Position numbers and translations under genes: made by a program
Assembly: GCA_002393815.1 (NCBI GenBank)
Contig: DGUB01000099.1
Span: forward strand, 1 to 59,472
Length of the DNA stretch: 59,472 bases
From: Ruminococcus sp. UBA4321
GTDB taxonomy: Bacteria > Bacillota > Clostridia > Oscillospirales > Ruminococcaceae
Direction: 5' to 3'
Notes under the pieces: generated by a model
Database searches by the model: none
Told to the model about the DNA's origin: nothing
The model's input: only the letters and a program-made list of their open reading frames with translations
Part shown: positions 51,543 through 59,183 of the stretch, one piece after another
Layout: each line of letters begins with the position of its first letter
Position numbering within the stretch: the stretch's first letter is position 1

Positions 51543-53846
51543 GTGAAAAAAAATCAGTTTTCAGCATGTCTCTGTTCCGGAATGCTGCTGCTTTCCGGAC
51601 TGGAACTGCTTCCAGTCCGGGCGGAAAATTCCGGACTGCATACAGGACGCTTTACAAGCTATGCACAGTATGAAACGGCAGCTTCTGCCGGAAGGCTCAT
51701 GGCTGCCAATGAATCAGCTGCCGCTGAAATGACAGAAGCACTTCCGGCTTCTTTCGATTTGCGCTCCAAAGGACTGGTATCTTCTGTCAAATCACAGAAA
51801 AATTATGGAATGTGCTGGAGTTTTTCAGCCGTCAATTCTATGGAAAATCATCTGATTGCCCGGAAACCGGAGATTGATTTGTCTGAATGGCATCTTGCCT
51901 ATTATACTTACTCGCAGAAATTCGGCTTTCCTCTGGCAAGTATGACGGATATGGACGATATCTTCCAGCAGGGAGGAAATTACTATATTCTGACTCCGAT
52001 TCTGACCGGATGGACAGGACCTGTTTCGGAAGCGGTGTTTCCGTTTGATGATTATGACGTTCTGAATCCGGAGGCGGAATGGGACGAAGTGAAGGCACAG
52101 GCGGAATATCATGTTTCTGATACGAATCTATTTTTGTATCAGCTGGAAGATGAAAATTTTCCGGCACAGTTGAGAGCCGTAAAACAGGCAATATATCAGG
52201 GAAATGCGCTGTCTGTCAGCTATTATAATCATAATTTGTATTATGACAGCAGTCATAATTCGTATTATAATTATGATAATCATATCAGCGGCGGAAACTA
52301 TCATGCAGTTTCCATTGTAGGATGGGATGACGATTTTCCGGCAGAAAATTTCAAAACTTCTCCGGAACAGAACGGTGCATGGCTTGTCAAGAACAGCTGG
52401 GGCGAAGGCTGGGGTGACTGCGGTTATTTCTGGATTTCTTACTATGACCCGACAATGCTGGAATTCTACTGGCTGAAAACAGAACCCGTTACGGCACATG
52501 ATGCCATGTATCAGCATGATGATTACGGCTTCTGGACAGCACTTTCTGTTTCGGCAGAAGATACATCCGCCTATATTGCCAATGTCTTTACTGCCGAAAA
52601 AGATACGTTTCTGACTTCTGTCATGCTCTGCACCGCCATGCCGGAAGAACAATATTCTATCCGGATTTATACCAATCCGACAAGAAGCACCAATCCGGCT
52701 TCCGGAACAGCTTCTGCTTACACGGTTGGAACAGCGGCTTCGGCTGGATATCATACAATAGATTTGACAGATGCCGTAGAACTTCACGAAGGAGAAAAAT
52801 TTTCCGTCGTGGTGAAATTGTCCGGTGCTGCCGGACAGCATATCCCCTGTGAAGCTCATGTGGAAAGCCGTGTCGTTTCTCCGGAAGGTGCAGTTTCTAC
52901 AGAACAGAATATGCTGACAGAAGAAATGATTCGCCGGGATTTTCAGCAGGGGGAAAGCTTCTACAGTGCCAACGGCAGAACTTGGTATGATATCTACGAA
53001 GAAGAAGCACTGGAAGATGAATATACGGCAGAAGACGGCTCTGTTTTTTCGACATACAGCGTGATGGGAAATATCTGTCTGCGCGGTCTGACCAAAGATG
53101 CCGGGACTGTAATATTTTCGGAAGACTGTGACGCGCTGCCTGCCGGAACGGAAATCACGCTTTCCAGTCCGGGCAGTTCGGAAATCTGGTACAGTATCGG
53201 CGGCGGAGAATATCAGCTTTATACACAGCCGCTTGTCATGCCGGAACAGGAATTGCAGATTTCGGCTTATGCGGTAGTCAATCATGAAGAAATGCCTGTT
53301 GTCTGTGAAAAAAATTATACAGTACAGGAAGCACGGATTTCCAGTCTTCTGGCAGTGCAGAATCAAAAGGAGAAATATTATCTTTCTTTTGAGAAAACAG
53401 AAGCACAGAAATATGAAACAGAAATTTCTGCATACAGTCCGGAAGATGTCTTCGCGCTGATGCCGATTTCTACCGGAGAAATCGTATCTGACGGGGAATG
53501 GCTGGTATCCGGAAAACTGACACAGGTACACCCGGATAAAACCGGAACAGTCACGCTTTCTGTTTCTCAGGAAGGAATGCTGGATACTGTTTATGAAATT
53601 CATTTTCCGGTGGGAGAGGCGATTCTGTACGGCGATGCTGACAATGACGGTGAAGTCAATGCCGCAGATGCGGCAGAAGTGCTTGTTTATGCGGCGGCAG
53701 TGGGAACCGGCGCAGAACCGGAACTTCCGGATGAAAACTGGCTGCTCCGCGCCGACTATAATGCCGACGGCGAAGTCAATGCCTATGATGCGTCAGAAAT
53801 TCTGGTTTACGCGGCAAAGCAGGGTACAGGCAGTATGGAGAAATAA
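51543..53846 (+). CDS. secreted papain-like cysteine protease with lectin-like domain and dockerin (767 aa)
   Basis: GTG start at 51543, 6 nt after GGGAGGAC. Signal peptide 1-27. C1A domain (about 68-300): mature-start LPASFDLRSKGLVSSVKSQ, catalytic C91 in YGMCWSFSA, H254 in GGNYHAVSIVGWD, N284 in VKNSWGEGWGDCGY, so the triad is complete. Next come a lectin-like domain (about 315-450), a chitobiase-type Ig-like domain (about 525-600), a further strand-rich part, and a C-terminal dockerin (693-763; GDADNDGEVNAADAAEVL and ADYNADGEVNAYDASEIL). It lies between ispE and mraY with 15- and 14-nt gaps, an odd home for a cellulosomal protease. Confidence 0.92.
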   Translation: MKKNQFSACLCSGMLLLSGLELLPVRAENSGLHTGRFTSYAQYETAASAGRLMAANESAAAEMTEALPASFDLRSKGLVSSVKSQKNYGMCWSFSAVNSMENHLIARKPEIDLSEWHLAYYTYSQKFGFPLASMTDMDDIFQQGGNYYILTPILTGWTGPVSEAVFPFDDYDVLNPEAEWDEVKAQAEYHVSDTNLFLYQLEDENFPAQLRAVKQAIYQGNALSVSYYNHNLYYDSSHNSYYNYDNHISGGNYHAVSIVGWDDDFPAENFKTSPEQNGAWLVKNSWGEGWGDCGYFWISYYDPTMLEFYWLKTEPVTAHDAMYQHDDYGFWTALSVSAEDTSAYIANVFTAEKDTFLTSVMLCTAMPEEQYSIRIYTNPTRSTNPASGTASAYTVGTAASAGYHTIDLTDAVELHEGEKFSVVVKLSGAAGQHIPCEAHVESRVVSPEGAVSTEQNMLTEEMIRRDFQQGESFYSANGRTWYDIYEEEALEDEYTAEDGSVFSTYSVMGNICLRGLTKDAGTVIFSEDCDALPAGTEITLSSPGSSEIWYSIGGGEYQLYTQPLVMPEQELQISAYAVVNHEEMPVVCEKNYTVQEARISSLLAVQNQKEKYYLSFEKTEAQKYETEISAYSPEDVFALMPISTGEIVSDGEWLVSGKLTQVHPDKTGTVTLSVSQEGMLDTVYEIHFPVGEAILYGDADNDGEVNAADAAEVLVYAAAVGTGAEPELPDENWLLRADYNADGEVNAYDASEILVYAAKQGTGSMEK

Positions 53847-53860
53847 GGAGAGATGGATTT

Positions 53861-54871
53861 ATGATTTTTAATTTACTGAATATCACAGATGAGAAATTAC
53901 AGCTGCTGATTTCGGCAGTGATAAGTTTTGTTCTGACATTCGGCGGAATACTGGGTTTTACAAAATTTCTGCCGAAAGACCAGGGCAGGGAATTCGCCGT
54001 CAACGGCGCATTATCGAAAGGCAAGGCAAGAGGCGCGGGAATTATTCTAATCAGTGCGCTGATAATTGCCTGTGTGCTGTGTGTGCCGCTGAGTCTGGAA
54101 TATGTGATTTATATGATTGCAATATTTCTGGAAATGATGAGCGGTTTTCTGGATGATGCCGCCAAAGTGCCGTGGGGCGAACTCAAGAAAGGACTGATTG
54201 ATTTAGTCGTTTCAGTAGGCGTTTCCGTAACGTTTTATTTATTCAACGGCGGAGATGTGATGCTTCGTGTGCTGAGAATCAACGTTACTATTCCGGCGGT
54301 GATATATATCATTCTGGGAACGGTTCTGATATGGGCGAGCATTAACGTCACGAACTGCGCTGACGGCGTGGACGGTCTTTGCACAAGCATGTCACTTGTG
54401 ACGCTGGCAAGCGCATTCCTGCTGATGAGCCGTGTTATCTATGCCGGGCTTTCCGGAATCAAGTACGGCTGTACAGAATTTGTCATTCCGGAAAAGATTT
54501 TTGTCTGGATGAGCATTTTCATGCTGATTGCCTATCTCTGGTTTAACTGTTCGCCGAGCAGCATTCTGATGGGTGATGCAGGTTCCAGAGCATTGGGACT
54601 GATTATCGCGCTGGCGTTTATGCAGTCACATGCGCCGTTCCTGTTTATTCCGTGTGCATTGATGCTGATTATCGACGGCGGACTCGGGCTTTTGAAGCTG
54701 ACAGTTCTGAGAGTGACGAAATCTAAGACTTTCATGAAAAATATCAGAACGCCGATTCATGACCATGCCCGGAAGAATAAAGGCTGGAGTGACACACAGG
54801 TTGTTACCAGATTCACGCTGATTCAGATTCTGATTTCTGCTGTATTTGTTCTGGCGGCAGTCAGGTATTAA
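53861..54871 (+). CDS. mraY: phospho-N-acetylmuramoyl-pentapeptide transferase, MraY-type (336 aa)
   Basis: Ten hydrophobic segments. Catalytic motifs: GFLDDAAK, NVTNCADGVDGL and MGDAGSRALG. The usual MraY HHH loop reads PIHDHARKNKGWSDTQVVTRF in parts (His-Asp-His), a variant I believe is seen in other Ruminococcaceae. It makes lipid I from UDP-MurNAc-pentapeptide and undecaprenyl phosphate. It is outside a mur/fts cluster; a WecA-like role on another nucleotide sugar is less likely given the WSDTQVV loop. Its last 11 nt overlap the convergent PBP gene. Confidence 0.85.
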   Translation: MIFNLLNITDEKLQLLISAVISFVLTFGGILGFTKFLPKDQGREFAVNGALSKGKARGAGIILISALIIACVLCVPLSLEYVIYMIAIFLEMMSGFLDDAAKVPWGELKKGLIDLVVSVGVSVTFYLFNGGDVMLRVLRINVTIPAVIYIILGTVLIWASINVTNCADGVDGLCTSMSLVTLASAFLLMSRVIYAGLSGIKYGCTEFVIPEKIFVWMSIFMLIAYLWFNCSPSSILMGDAGSRALGLIIALAFMQSHAPFLFIPCALMLIIDGGLGLLKLTVLRVTKSKTFMKNIRTPIHDHARKNKGWSDTQVVTRFTLIQILISAVFVLAAVRY

Positions 54872-56465
54872 ATGATTCACTCATGATTTTATCGGCAATA
54901 TCTCTGAACACAGGCGCGGCGGCTTCATTGCCGTAGCCGCCGTCCTCAACTAAGACAGTAACAGCATACTGAGGTTCATCAATCGGAAAATAGCCGGTAA
55001 TCCATGCATGACAGTATTCTGTTCCGGATTCGTCAAAGCGTCCGGTCTGGGCGGTGGAAGTTTTTCCGGCGGCGAAGACAGTTTCCGGAACAGCTTTTGA
55101 ATTTTCATTTTCATTGACAGCGGCAATCATCATATCCTGAAGATAATAAGCTGCATTTTTCTTTAACGCTCTTGCATAGACAGGAGCGTTTTCCTGTTGG
55201 GTGAGGTTTTTGCCGTCGTCGGTGATGCCGCGGATAAGCCGTGCAACCGGCATTTTCCCGTCGTTGGCGATGCCGCAGGTCATCTGTGTAATTTGCAGAG
55301 GTGTTGCCGTAAGAAGTCCCTGACCGAAACAGAAATTTGCCATTTCTGCCGGATAATTCAGTTCTTTCAGAGTCGGCAGAGTGCCGCTTGCTGAAACAAT
55401 GCTGTGTGAAAGCGGAATCTGTGCGCCGAATCCGAAATTCTGTGCAGTTTCGCGCATCAGAGCCGGATGCAGATGCTGTCCTAACTGAATGAAATAGCTG
55501 TTGCAGGAATTTATCATCGCTCTTTTCATATCGAGAATGCCGTGACCGGACAGCTTATGACAGCGGAATGTCTGGTTTTTAATCTGAAAGCTTCCGGTGC
55601 AGTTGGCACGGTAATCCTGTAAACCTTGTGTGTAAGCGGCGGCACAGGTCATCAGCTTGAAGATAGAGCCGACATTATAGGCACACAGGCAGCGGTTAAT
55701 CAGAGGGCTGTCCGGGCTGCTGATGGCAGTGCCGAGCGTATCGGGCGTATAGTCCGGGAAACTTGCCATTGCCAGAACATCTCCGGTTTTCACGTCCATG
55801 ACGACAGCTGCGCCTTTCTGGATTTCCTGTGCTTCACAAATCTGCTGAATCCGGCTGTCGAGTGTAGTAACAACACCGGAATTCCGGTATTCGACCGGAG
55901 AAATCTGCACTTCTGCACCGGGCAGAATATTGCCGAGCGCGTCTGTCATATAGGAAACACTTGCCGTATCTTCTTTTTTTCGGAGAATGCTGTCGTAATC
56001 GGCTTCCAGTCCGGTAATGCCGGTATGTTCCAGTGTATAGCCGAGAATATGCTGTGCAGACGGATTTTCGGAATATCGTTCCGGAATTTCCAGAACATGG
56101 ATTTCCGGACTGGAAAACTGATTGGTATCTACCCGGCAGCAGAACGGCTTGTCTGTGCGGAGTGATTCCAGAACAGGAGAAATTTCTTCGATATGCGGAA
56201 AAAGTTCTTCCAGAGCTTCCGGAGAAGGATTCACAACGGCGTAATAATTTAGAGTCTGGTTGACAAGCGGCTGAAAGTTCCGGTCATAAATGCCGCCTTC
56301 GGCAGAGCCGGCGGTAATCGTCAGCTGACTTTGCCGGAGCGAGGTTTGCAGATATTCGGTTTTCTGCATCCGGAATGCCAGATTCACCAGCAGAACACAG
56401 CAGGCAGAAATCAGAAATATTTTTATCAGAAATAATCTTTGTGTCATCAGTCTGGAATGATACAT
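54861..56465 (-). CDS. class B penicillin-binding protein, transpeptidase (534 aa)
   Basis: Start ATG 56465 (MYHSRLMTQRLF) 7 nt after GGGAGG. One N-terminal membrane helix (about 8-28), a pedestal region, and a transpeptidase domain with SxxK in NVGSIFKLM (S267), SCN in INSCNSYF, and KTS in AGKTSTAQTG (K468). It cross-links peptidoglycan stem peptides and is a target of beta-lactams. It resembles the SpoVD/PbpA-type rod or septal enzymes. Its SD is buried in a hairpin (56474-56508). Confidence 0.92.
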   Translation of the reverse strand: MYHSRLMTQRLFLIKIFLISACCVLLVNLAFRMQKTEYLQTSLRQSQLTITAGSAEGGIYDRNFQPLVNQTLNYYAVVNPSPEALEELFPHIEEISPVLESLRTDKPFCCRVDTNQFSSPEIHVLEIPERYSENPSAQHILGYTLEHTGITGLEADYDSILRKKEDTASVSYMTDALGNILPGAEVQISPVEYRNSGVVTTLDSRIQQICEAQEIQKGAAVVMDVKTGDVLAMASFPDYTPDTLGTAISSPDSPLINRCLCAYNVGSIFKLMTCAAAYTQGLQDYRANCTGSFQIKNQTFRCHKLSGHGILDMKRAMINSCNSYFIQLGQHLHPALMRETAQNFGFGAQIPLSHSIVSASGTLPTLKELNYPAEMANFCFGQGLLTATPLQITQMTCGIANDGKMPVARLIRGITDDGKNLTQQENAPVYARALKKNAAYYLQDMMIAAVNENENSKAVPETVFAAGKTSTAQTGRFDESGTEYCHAWITGYFPIDEPQYAVTVLVEDGGYGNEAAAPVFRDIADKIMSESFNT

Positions 56466-56466
56466 G

Positions 56467-56508
56467 AAAAAACCTCCCATATAACAGCATTTGCTGAAAG
56501 TATGGGAG
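56467..56508 (-). promoter_or_regulatory. terminator-like leader hairpin that buries the PBP Shine-Dalgarno
   Basis: Outer arms CTCCCATA (56474-56481) and TATGGGAG (56501-56508), inner arms CAGC/GCTG (56485-56488 and 56493-56496), then on the minus strand G-TTTTTT-C-ATG. The 3' arm is the SD (GGGAGG) and the six-T tract is the SD-ATG spacer. The element can act as an intrinsic terminator or mask the ribosome site. Confidence 0.65.
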
Positions 56509-56519
56509 ATTTTTGTGAA

Positions 56520-56525
56520 ATTATA
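56520..56525 (-). promoter_or_regulatory. candidate -10 of the PBP gene
   Basis: TATAAT on the minus strand, preceded directly by TG, within the end of the upstream transcript region. No clear -35. If used, the mRNA would start near 56512 and begin with the SD-masking hairpin. Confidence 0.4.
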
Positions 56526-56535
56526 CAGAGTTTTA

Positions 56536-57099
56536 TCAGAGCAGATTCAGCAGCCTGGTATTTTTCCAGCGGTCAAAGACAAAGGCATTGACTTCTTCTG
56601 TAATCTGCCGGATGTCGTTTCCGTGCCAGTAGATGACATATTGCTGTGAACCGATTGTATGGAACGGTTTCAGCACAGAGCGTCGATAGGCTTTCAGATA
56701 AGCTGCTTTTGCATCATTCTGACTGTCTTTCCGGAAAATTTCTGCTTTGACAGGTGCATCCTGTTTCTTTTTGAAAACGAACTTGCAGACATAATCCGGC
56801 ATAGTGGATTCCGGCTGTTTCCATGACGCGAATCGGGCAAAGGCAATACTCTTTGCTTTTTCAATATCTGCATTTTTTCCCGTCGGGATATAATACAGAT
56901 GCTGGTCTTCGCCGTTGCCCCTCTTGTGAACTTCCGGACTGACAGCCGCCTGCCGCAGGGCAGACAGATAAACCGGAAGAGAATCCCAGCCGTGTTCCTT
57001 GTCCGGATTGACAGCATCAGCACGATATACCCAGGCTTTGGTATATTTGCCGTTGATAATACTAATCACGACAATATTCTGATACTGTTCCATTTGCAT
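56536..57099 (-). CDS. hypothetical protein (187 aa)
   Basis: ATG at 57099 is 7 nt after AGGGGG. The product is soluble, basic and rich in Lys, Tyr and Trp; it has no signal peptide. It begins with beta-strand-like IVVISIINGKYTKAWVYRA and has a helical C-terminal half (AYLKAYRRSVLKPFHTIG, QITEEVNAFVFDRW). No family recognised. It lies between dtd and the PBP gene on the same strand. Confidence 0.65.
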   Translation of the reverse strand: MQMEQYQNIVVISIINGKYTKAWVYRADAVNPDKEHGWDSLPVYLSALRQAAVSPEVHKRGNGEDQHLYYIPTGKNADIEKAKSIAFARFASWKQPESTMPDYVCKFVFKKKQDAPVKAEIFRKDSQNDAKAAYLKAYRRSVLKPFHTIGSQQYVIYWHGNDIRQITEEVNAFVFDRWKNTRLLNLL

Positions 57100-57134
57100 A
57101 AAAATTCCCCCTTCGTACTGAACAGAAGCCGTTT

Positions 57135-57569
57135 TCAGGCTTCGAGCAGAACTGTAAAAGGACCGTCATTGCACAGACTGACTTTCATATCTGCACCGAA
57201 AATGCCGTGCTGTACGGAGCGAATCTGCGGACGGAGCTGTTCGAGAAAGATTTCATAAAGCCGTTCTGCCAGTTCAGGGTTTCCGGCATGGCAGAAACTG
57301 GGTCTGTTCTTTTTGCAGTCAGCATAGAGTGTGAATTGTGAAATGACTAACACTTCTCCGTCAACATCTTTGAGTGAAAGATTGGTTTTTCCGTCCGCAT
57401 CTGCAAAAATGCGGATTTTTACGAGTTTATCGGCTAATTTCCGGGCAGTTTCTTCGGTATCCTGCGCACCGACACCAAGGAAAACTACATAGCCAAGTCC
57501 AATCTGTCCGACAATGTTTCCTTCTACAGAGACAGAGCCTTCAGTCACGCGCTGTACAACAAGCTTCAT
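57135..57569 (-). CDS. dtd: D-aminoacyl-tRNA deacylase (144 aa)
   Basis: Family signatures: start MKLVVQRVTEGSVSVEG, the SQFTLYAD block carrying the active-site Thr/Gln region, and the C-terminal NDGPFTVLLEA with the Gly-cisPro motif (GP). It hydrolyses D-amino acids (and glycine from tRNA-Ala) from tRNA, which protects translation. Length is standard. SD AGGGGG is about 10 nt upstream. Confidence 0.95.
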   Translation of the reverse strand: MKLVVQRVTEGSVSVEGNIVGQIGLGYVVFLGVGAQDTEETARKLADKLVKIRIFADADGKTNLSLKDVDGEVLVISQFTLYADCKKNRPSFCHAGNPELAERLYEIFLEQLRPQIRSVQHGIFGADMKVSLCNDGPFTVLLEA

Positions 57570-57606
57570 GACAGACGACCCCCTTCCAAACTAATAATTG
57601 ATTTTA

Positions 57607-57635
57607 GTATAACATATTCTGGATAAAATTGCAAG
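57607..57635 (-). promoter_or_regulatory. dtd promoter
   Basis: Minus strand: -35 TTGCAA (57630-57635), 17-bp spacer, extended -10 TGTTATACT (TATACT 57607-57612). Confidence 0.78.
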
Positions 57636-57695
57636 TGTTTTTTGAAAAAACAGCAAAATAAACGATAAAAAATGAAAAAAATTGTCAGTTTCCGC

Positions 57696-57724
57696 TTGAC
57701 AAATTGAAAAAAATATGCTATGAT
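57696..57724 (+). promoter_or_regulatory. promoter of the 130-aa hypothetical gene
   Basis: -35 TTGACA (57696-57701), 17-bp spacer, extended -10 TGCTATGAT ending 57724; inferred start about 57731. Confidence 0.82.
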
Positions 57725-57733
57725 AATTATATA

Positions 57734-57757
57734 GCAAGACTTAAAATTAAGTCTTGC
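57734..57757 (+). repeat. 24-bp palindrome at the transcription start
   Basis: GCAAGACTTAA-AA-TTAAGTCTTGC: perfect 11-bp arms with a 2-nt centre, beginning 3 nt after the inferred +1. It fits an operator for a dimeric repressor or a 5'-end mRNA hairpin. Confidence 0.7.
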
Positions 57758-57777
57758 AAACAGAAAGGAGCTTTTTT

Positions 57778-58170
57778 ATGAATTTTCAGAAATTTATTCA
57801 GAAACATTGCAGAAAATTAAGAGACAGCAAAACCGCAGAATTTATTTATCGTGAAATTATCTGGAAAGAAGAAAACAGAATCCGCATGGCAGAGTTTTCT
57901 GACAACGGCATCTGTGCGCTGGCGGCTGTGGTAGCACCGGTGGAAGAATGCTGTCAGAAACCGGATTCTGATTTGCATCTGGAAGATTATACAGTCAGAA
58001 AAGTCATTGGTCATATGGTTGCAGAAGCCCTGCTTCCGCTGGGGTATCTGCCGCTGAAAGAACAGCCCATTCCGAAGAAATATTTTGTCGGCGAGTTCAA
58101 GAATGCGAAGATTTACGCGCTCACCGGCGTGCCGAAAGAACGCATTGCCAAAAAAATTGAGAAAATATAA
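57778..58170 (+). CDS. hypothetical protein under an operator-like palindrome (130 aa)
   Basis: ATG 57778 (MNFQKFIQKHC) with GAAAGGAGC 7 nt upstream; the frame opens earlier but without an SD. Small, basic, soluble; conserved-looking stretches are RDSKTAEFIYREIIWKEENR, HMVAEALLPLGYLPLKEQ and KKYFVGEFKNAKIYALTG. I recognise no family. The consensus promoter and palindrome suggest a regulated single gene. Confidence 0.65.
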   Translation: MNFQKFIQKHCRKLRDSKTAEFIYREIIWKEENRIRMAEFSDNGICALAAVVAPVEECCQKPDSDLHLEDYTVRKVIGHMVAEALLPLGYLPLKEQPIPKKYFVGEFKNAKIYALTGVPKERIAKKIEKI

Positions 58171-58182
58171 ATTCCGGCAGGC

Positions 58183-58211
58183 TTGCTTTTTTCCGGAAAA
58201 TATGATATCAT
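58183..58211 (+). promoter_or_regulatory. candidate promoter of the tautomerase-maf pair
   Basis: -35 TTGCTT (58183-58188), 17-bp spacer, extended -10 TGATATCAT ending at 58211. The -35 lies in the loop of a short inverted repeat, TTCCGG/CCGGAA (58172-58177 and 58193-58198). Confidence 0.55.
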
Positions 58212-58249
58212 AGAACATAGAGTTTTAAATACAGAAAGGGGTATTTTAT

Positions 58250-58489
58250 ATGCCGCATATTACTATCAAGATGCTGAAAGGCAGAACGCCCGAACAGAAA
58301 AAGGCTGCCGCTGAAAAACTGGCTGCTGCCCTCACAGAAACTATCGGCTGCAATCCGACACATGTTTCCGTTTCCGTCGAAGATTTTACACCCGAAGAAT
58401 GGCAGGAACAGTACAGAATCGAAGTCGCTGAAAATCAGAATCTTGTTCTGAAACCCGATTATGACCCGAAGGATGTGCTGAAAAAATGA
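58250..58489 (+). CDS. 4-oxalocrotonate tautomerase-family protein (79 aa)
   Basis: SD GAAAGGGG. The small beta-alpha-beta chain starts M-P-H-I-T-I, so after Met removal Pro-1 is the usual catalytic base, and GRTPEQKKAAAEKLAAAL is the typical first helix. The C-terminus is about 15 residues longer than classical 62-residue 4-OT. Substrate unknown. It overlaps maf by 4 nt. Confidence 0.85.
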   Translation: MPHITIKMLKGRTPEQKKAAAEKLAAALTETIGCNPTHVSVSVEDFTPEEWQEQYRIEVAENQNLVLKPDYDPKDVLKK

Positions 58490-59085
58490 GTCATATTATC
58501 TTAGCTTCCGGTTCTCCCAGAAGACAGGAGTTATTGAAGCTTATTACAGAAGATTTTGAAATCTGCCCTGTTGATGCGGATGAAACCATTCCGGAAGGAA
58601 TGCCCGTCGAAATGGCAGCGGCTTTCCTAGCCGATTTGAAAGCCCATTCCTGTGCGAAATTGTTTTCTGATAAGATTGTTATCGGCTGTGATACAGTCGT
58701 GATTTATGATGACGAAATCATGGGTAAGCCCCAAGACCGCGAAGATGCTTTCCGGATGCTCCGGAAACTGTCAGGCGAAGTGCATTCCGTCATGACAGGC
58801 GTTTCCCTGTATTACAATACACAGACGACTGTGTTCACGACAGAAACCAGAGTGGAATTTTATCCGCTCTCTGATGATGAAATCAATGCGTATCTGGATA
58901 CCGGCGAGCCGTTCGATAAAGCCGGGGCTTACGGCATTCAGGGGAAAGGCTCTCTGCTGGTTCGTGCTATCGAGGGCGATTATTTCAATGTGGTAGGCTT
59001 GCCTGTGGCTTCTCTCTCCAGAAATCTCAGCCAGTTTGAGAAACTTATCAGAAAGCCGAAAATCACACTCAGACCGAAAATTTAA
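58486..59085 (+). CDS. maf: Maf-family nucleoside triphosphate pyrophosphatase (199 aa)
   Basis: N-terminal SGSPRRQELL signature, catalytic Asp in VIGCDTVVIYD, KPQDREDAFRMLRKLSG and DKAGAYGIQGKGSLLV are all present. Maf proteins hydrolyse dTTP, UTP or modified nucleotides and affect septum formation when overproduced. Translationally coupled to the tautomerase gene through ATGA. Confidence 0.94.
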   Translation: MSHIILASGSPRRQELLKLITEDFEICPVDADETIPEGMPVEMAAAFLADLKAHSCAKLFSDKIVIGCDTVVIYDDEIMGKPQDREDAFRMLRKLSGEVHSVMTGVSLYYNTQTTVFTTETRVEFYPLSDDEINAYLDTGEPFDKAGAYGIQGKGSLLVRAIEGDYFNVVGLPVASLSRNLSQFEKLIRKPKITLRPKI

Positions 59086-59088
59086 AAT

Positions 59089-59120
59089 TTTCCGGCAAAT
59101 CATTGACTTTTTGCCGGAAA
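59089..59120 (+). terminator. hairpin after maf, with the alaS -35 in its loop
   Basis: Arms TTTCCGGCAAA (59089-59099) and TTTGCCGGAAA (59110-59120) are perfect 11-bp inverted repeats with a 10-nt loop holding TTGACT. The downstream tract TTTGCTATAC is only weakly T-rich, so termination may be partial. Confidence 0.55.
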
Positions 59121-59131
59121 TTTGCTATACT
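59103..59131 (+). promoter_or_regulatory. alaS promoter
   Basis: -35 TTGACT (59103-59108), 17-bp spacer, extended -10 TGCTATACT ending 59131. The leader is about 45 nt, too short for a T-box. Confidence 0.78.
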
Positions 59132-59183
59132 ATATTTGTATTTGTTTACTATCAAAATTTAAAAATTGGAGTGATTTTTTATT

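Noticed and set aside
52128..53603. A 491-codon minus-strand frame inside the papain-like gene
   Set aside because: Antisense to a gene with intact signal peptide, catalytic triad and dockerin; Cys/Arg/Phe-rich nonsense composition.
59132..59183. Possible T-box leader for alaS
   Set aside because: The inferred leader is about 45 nt with no specifier-loop or antiterminator structure.
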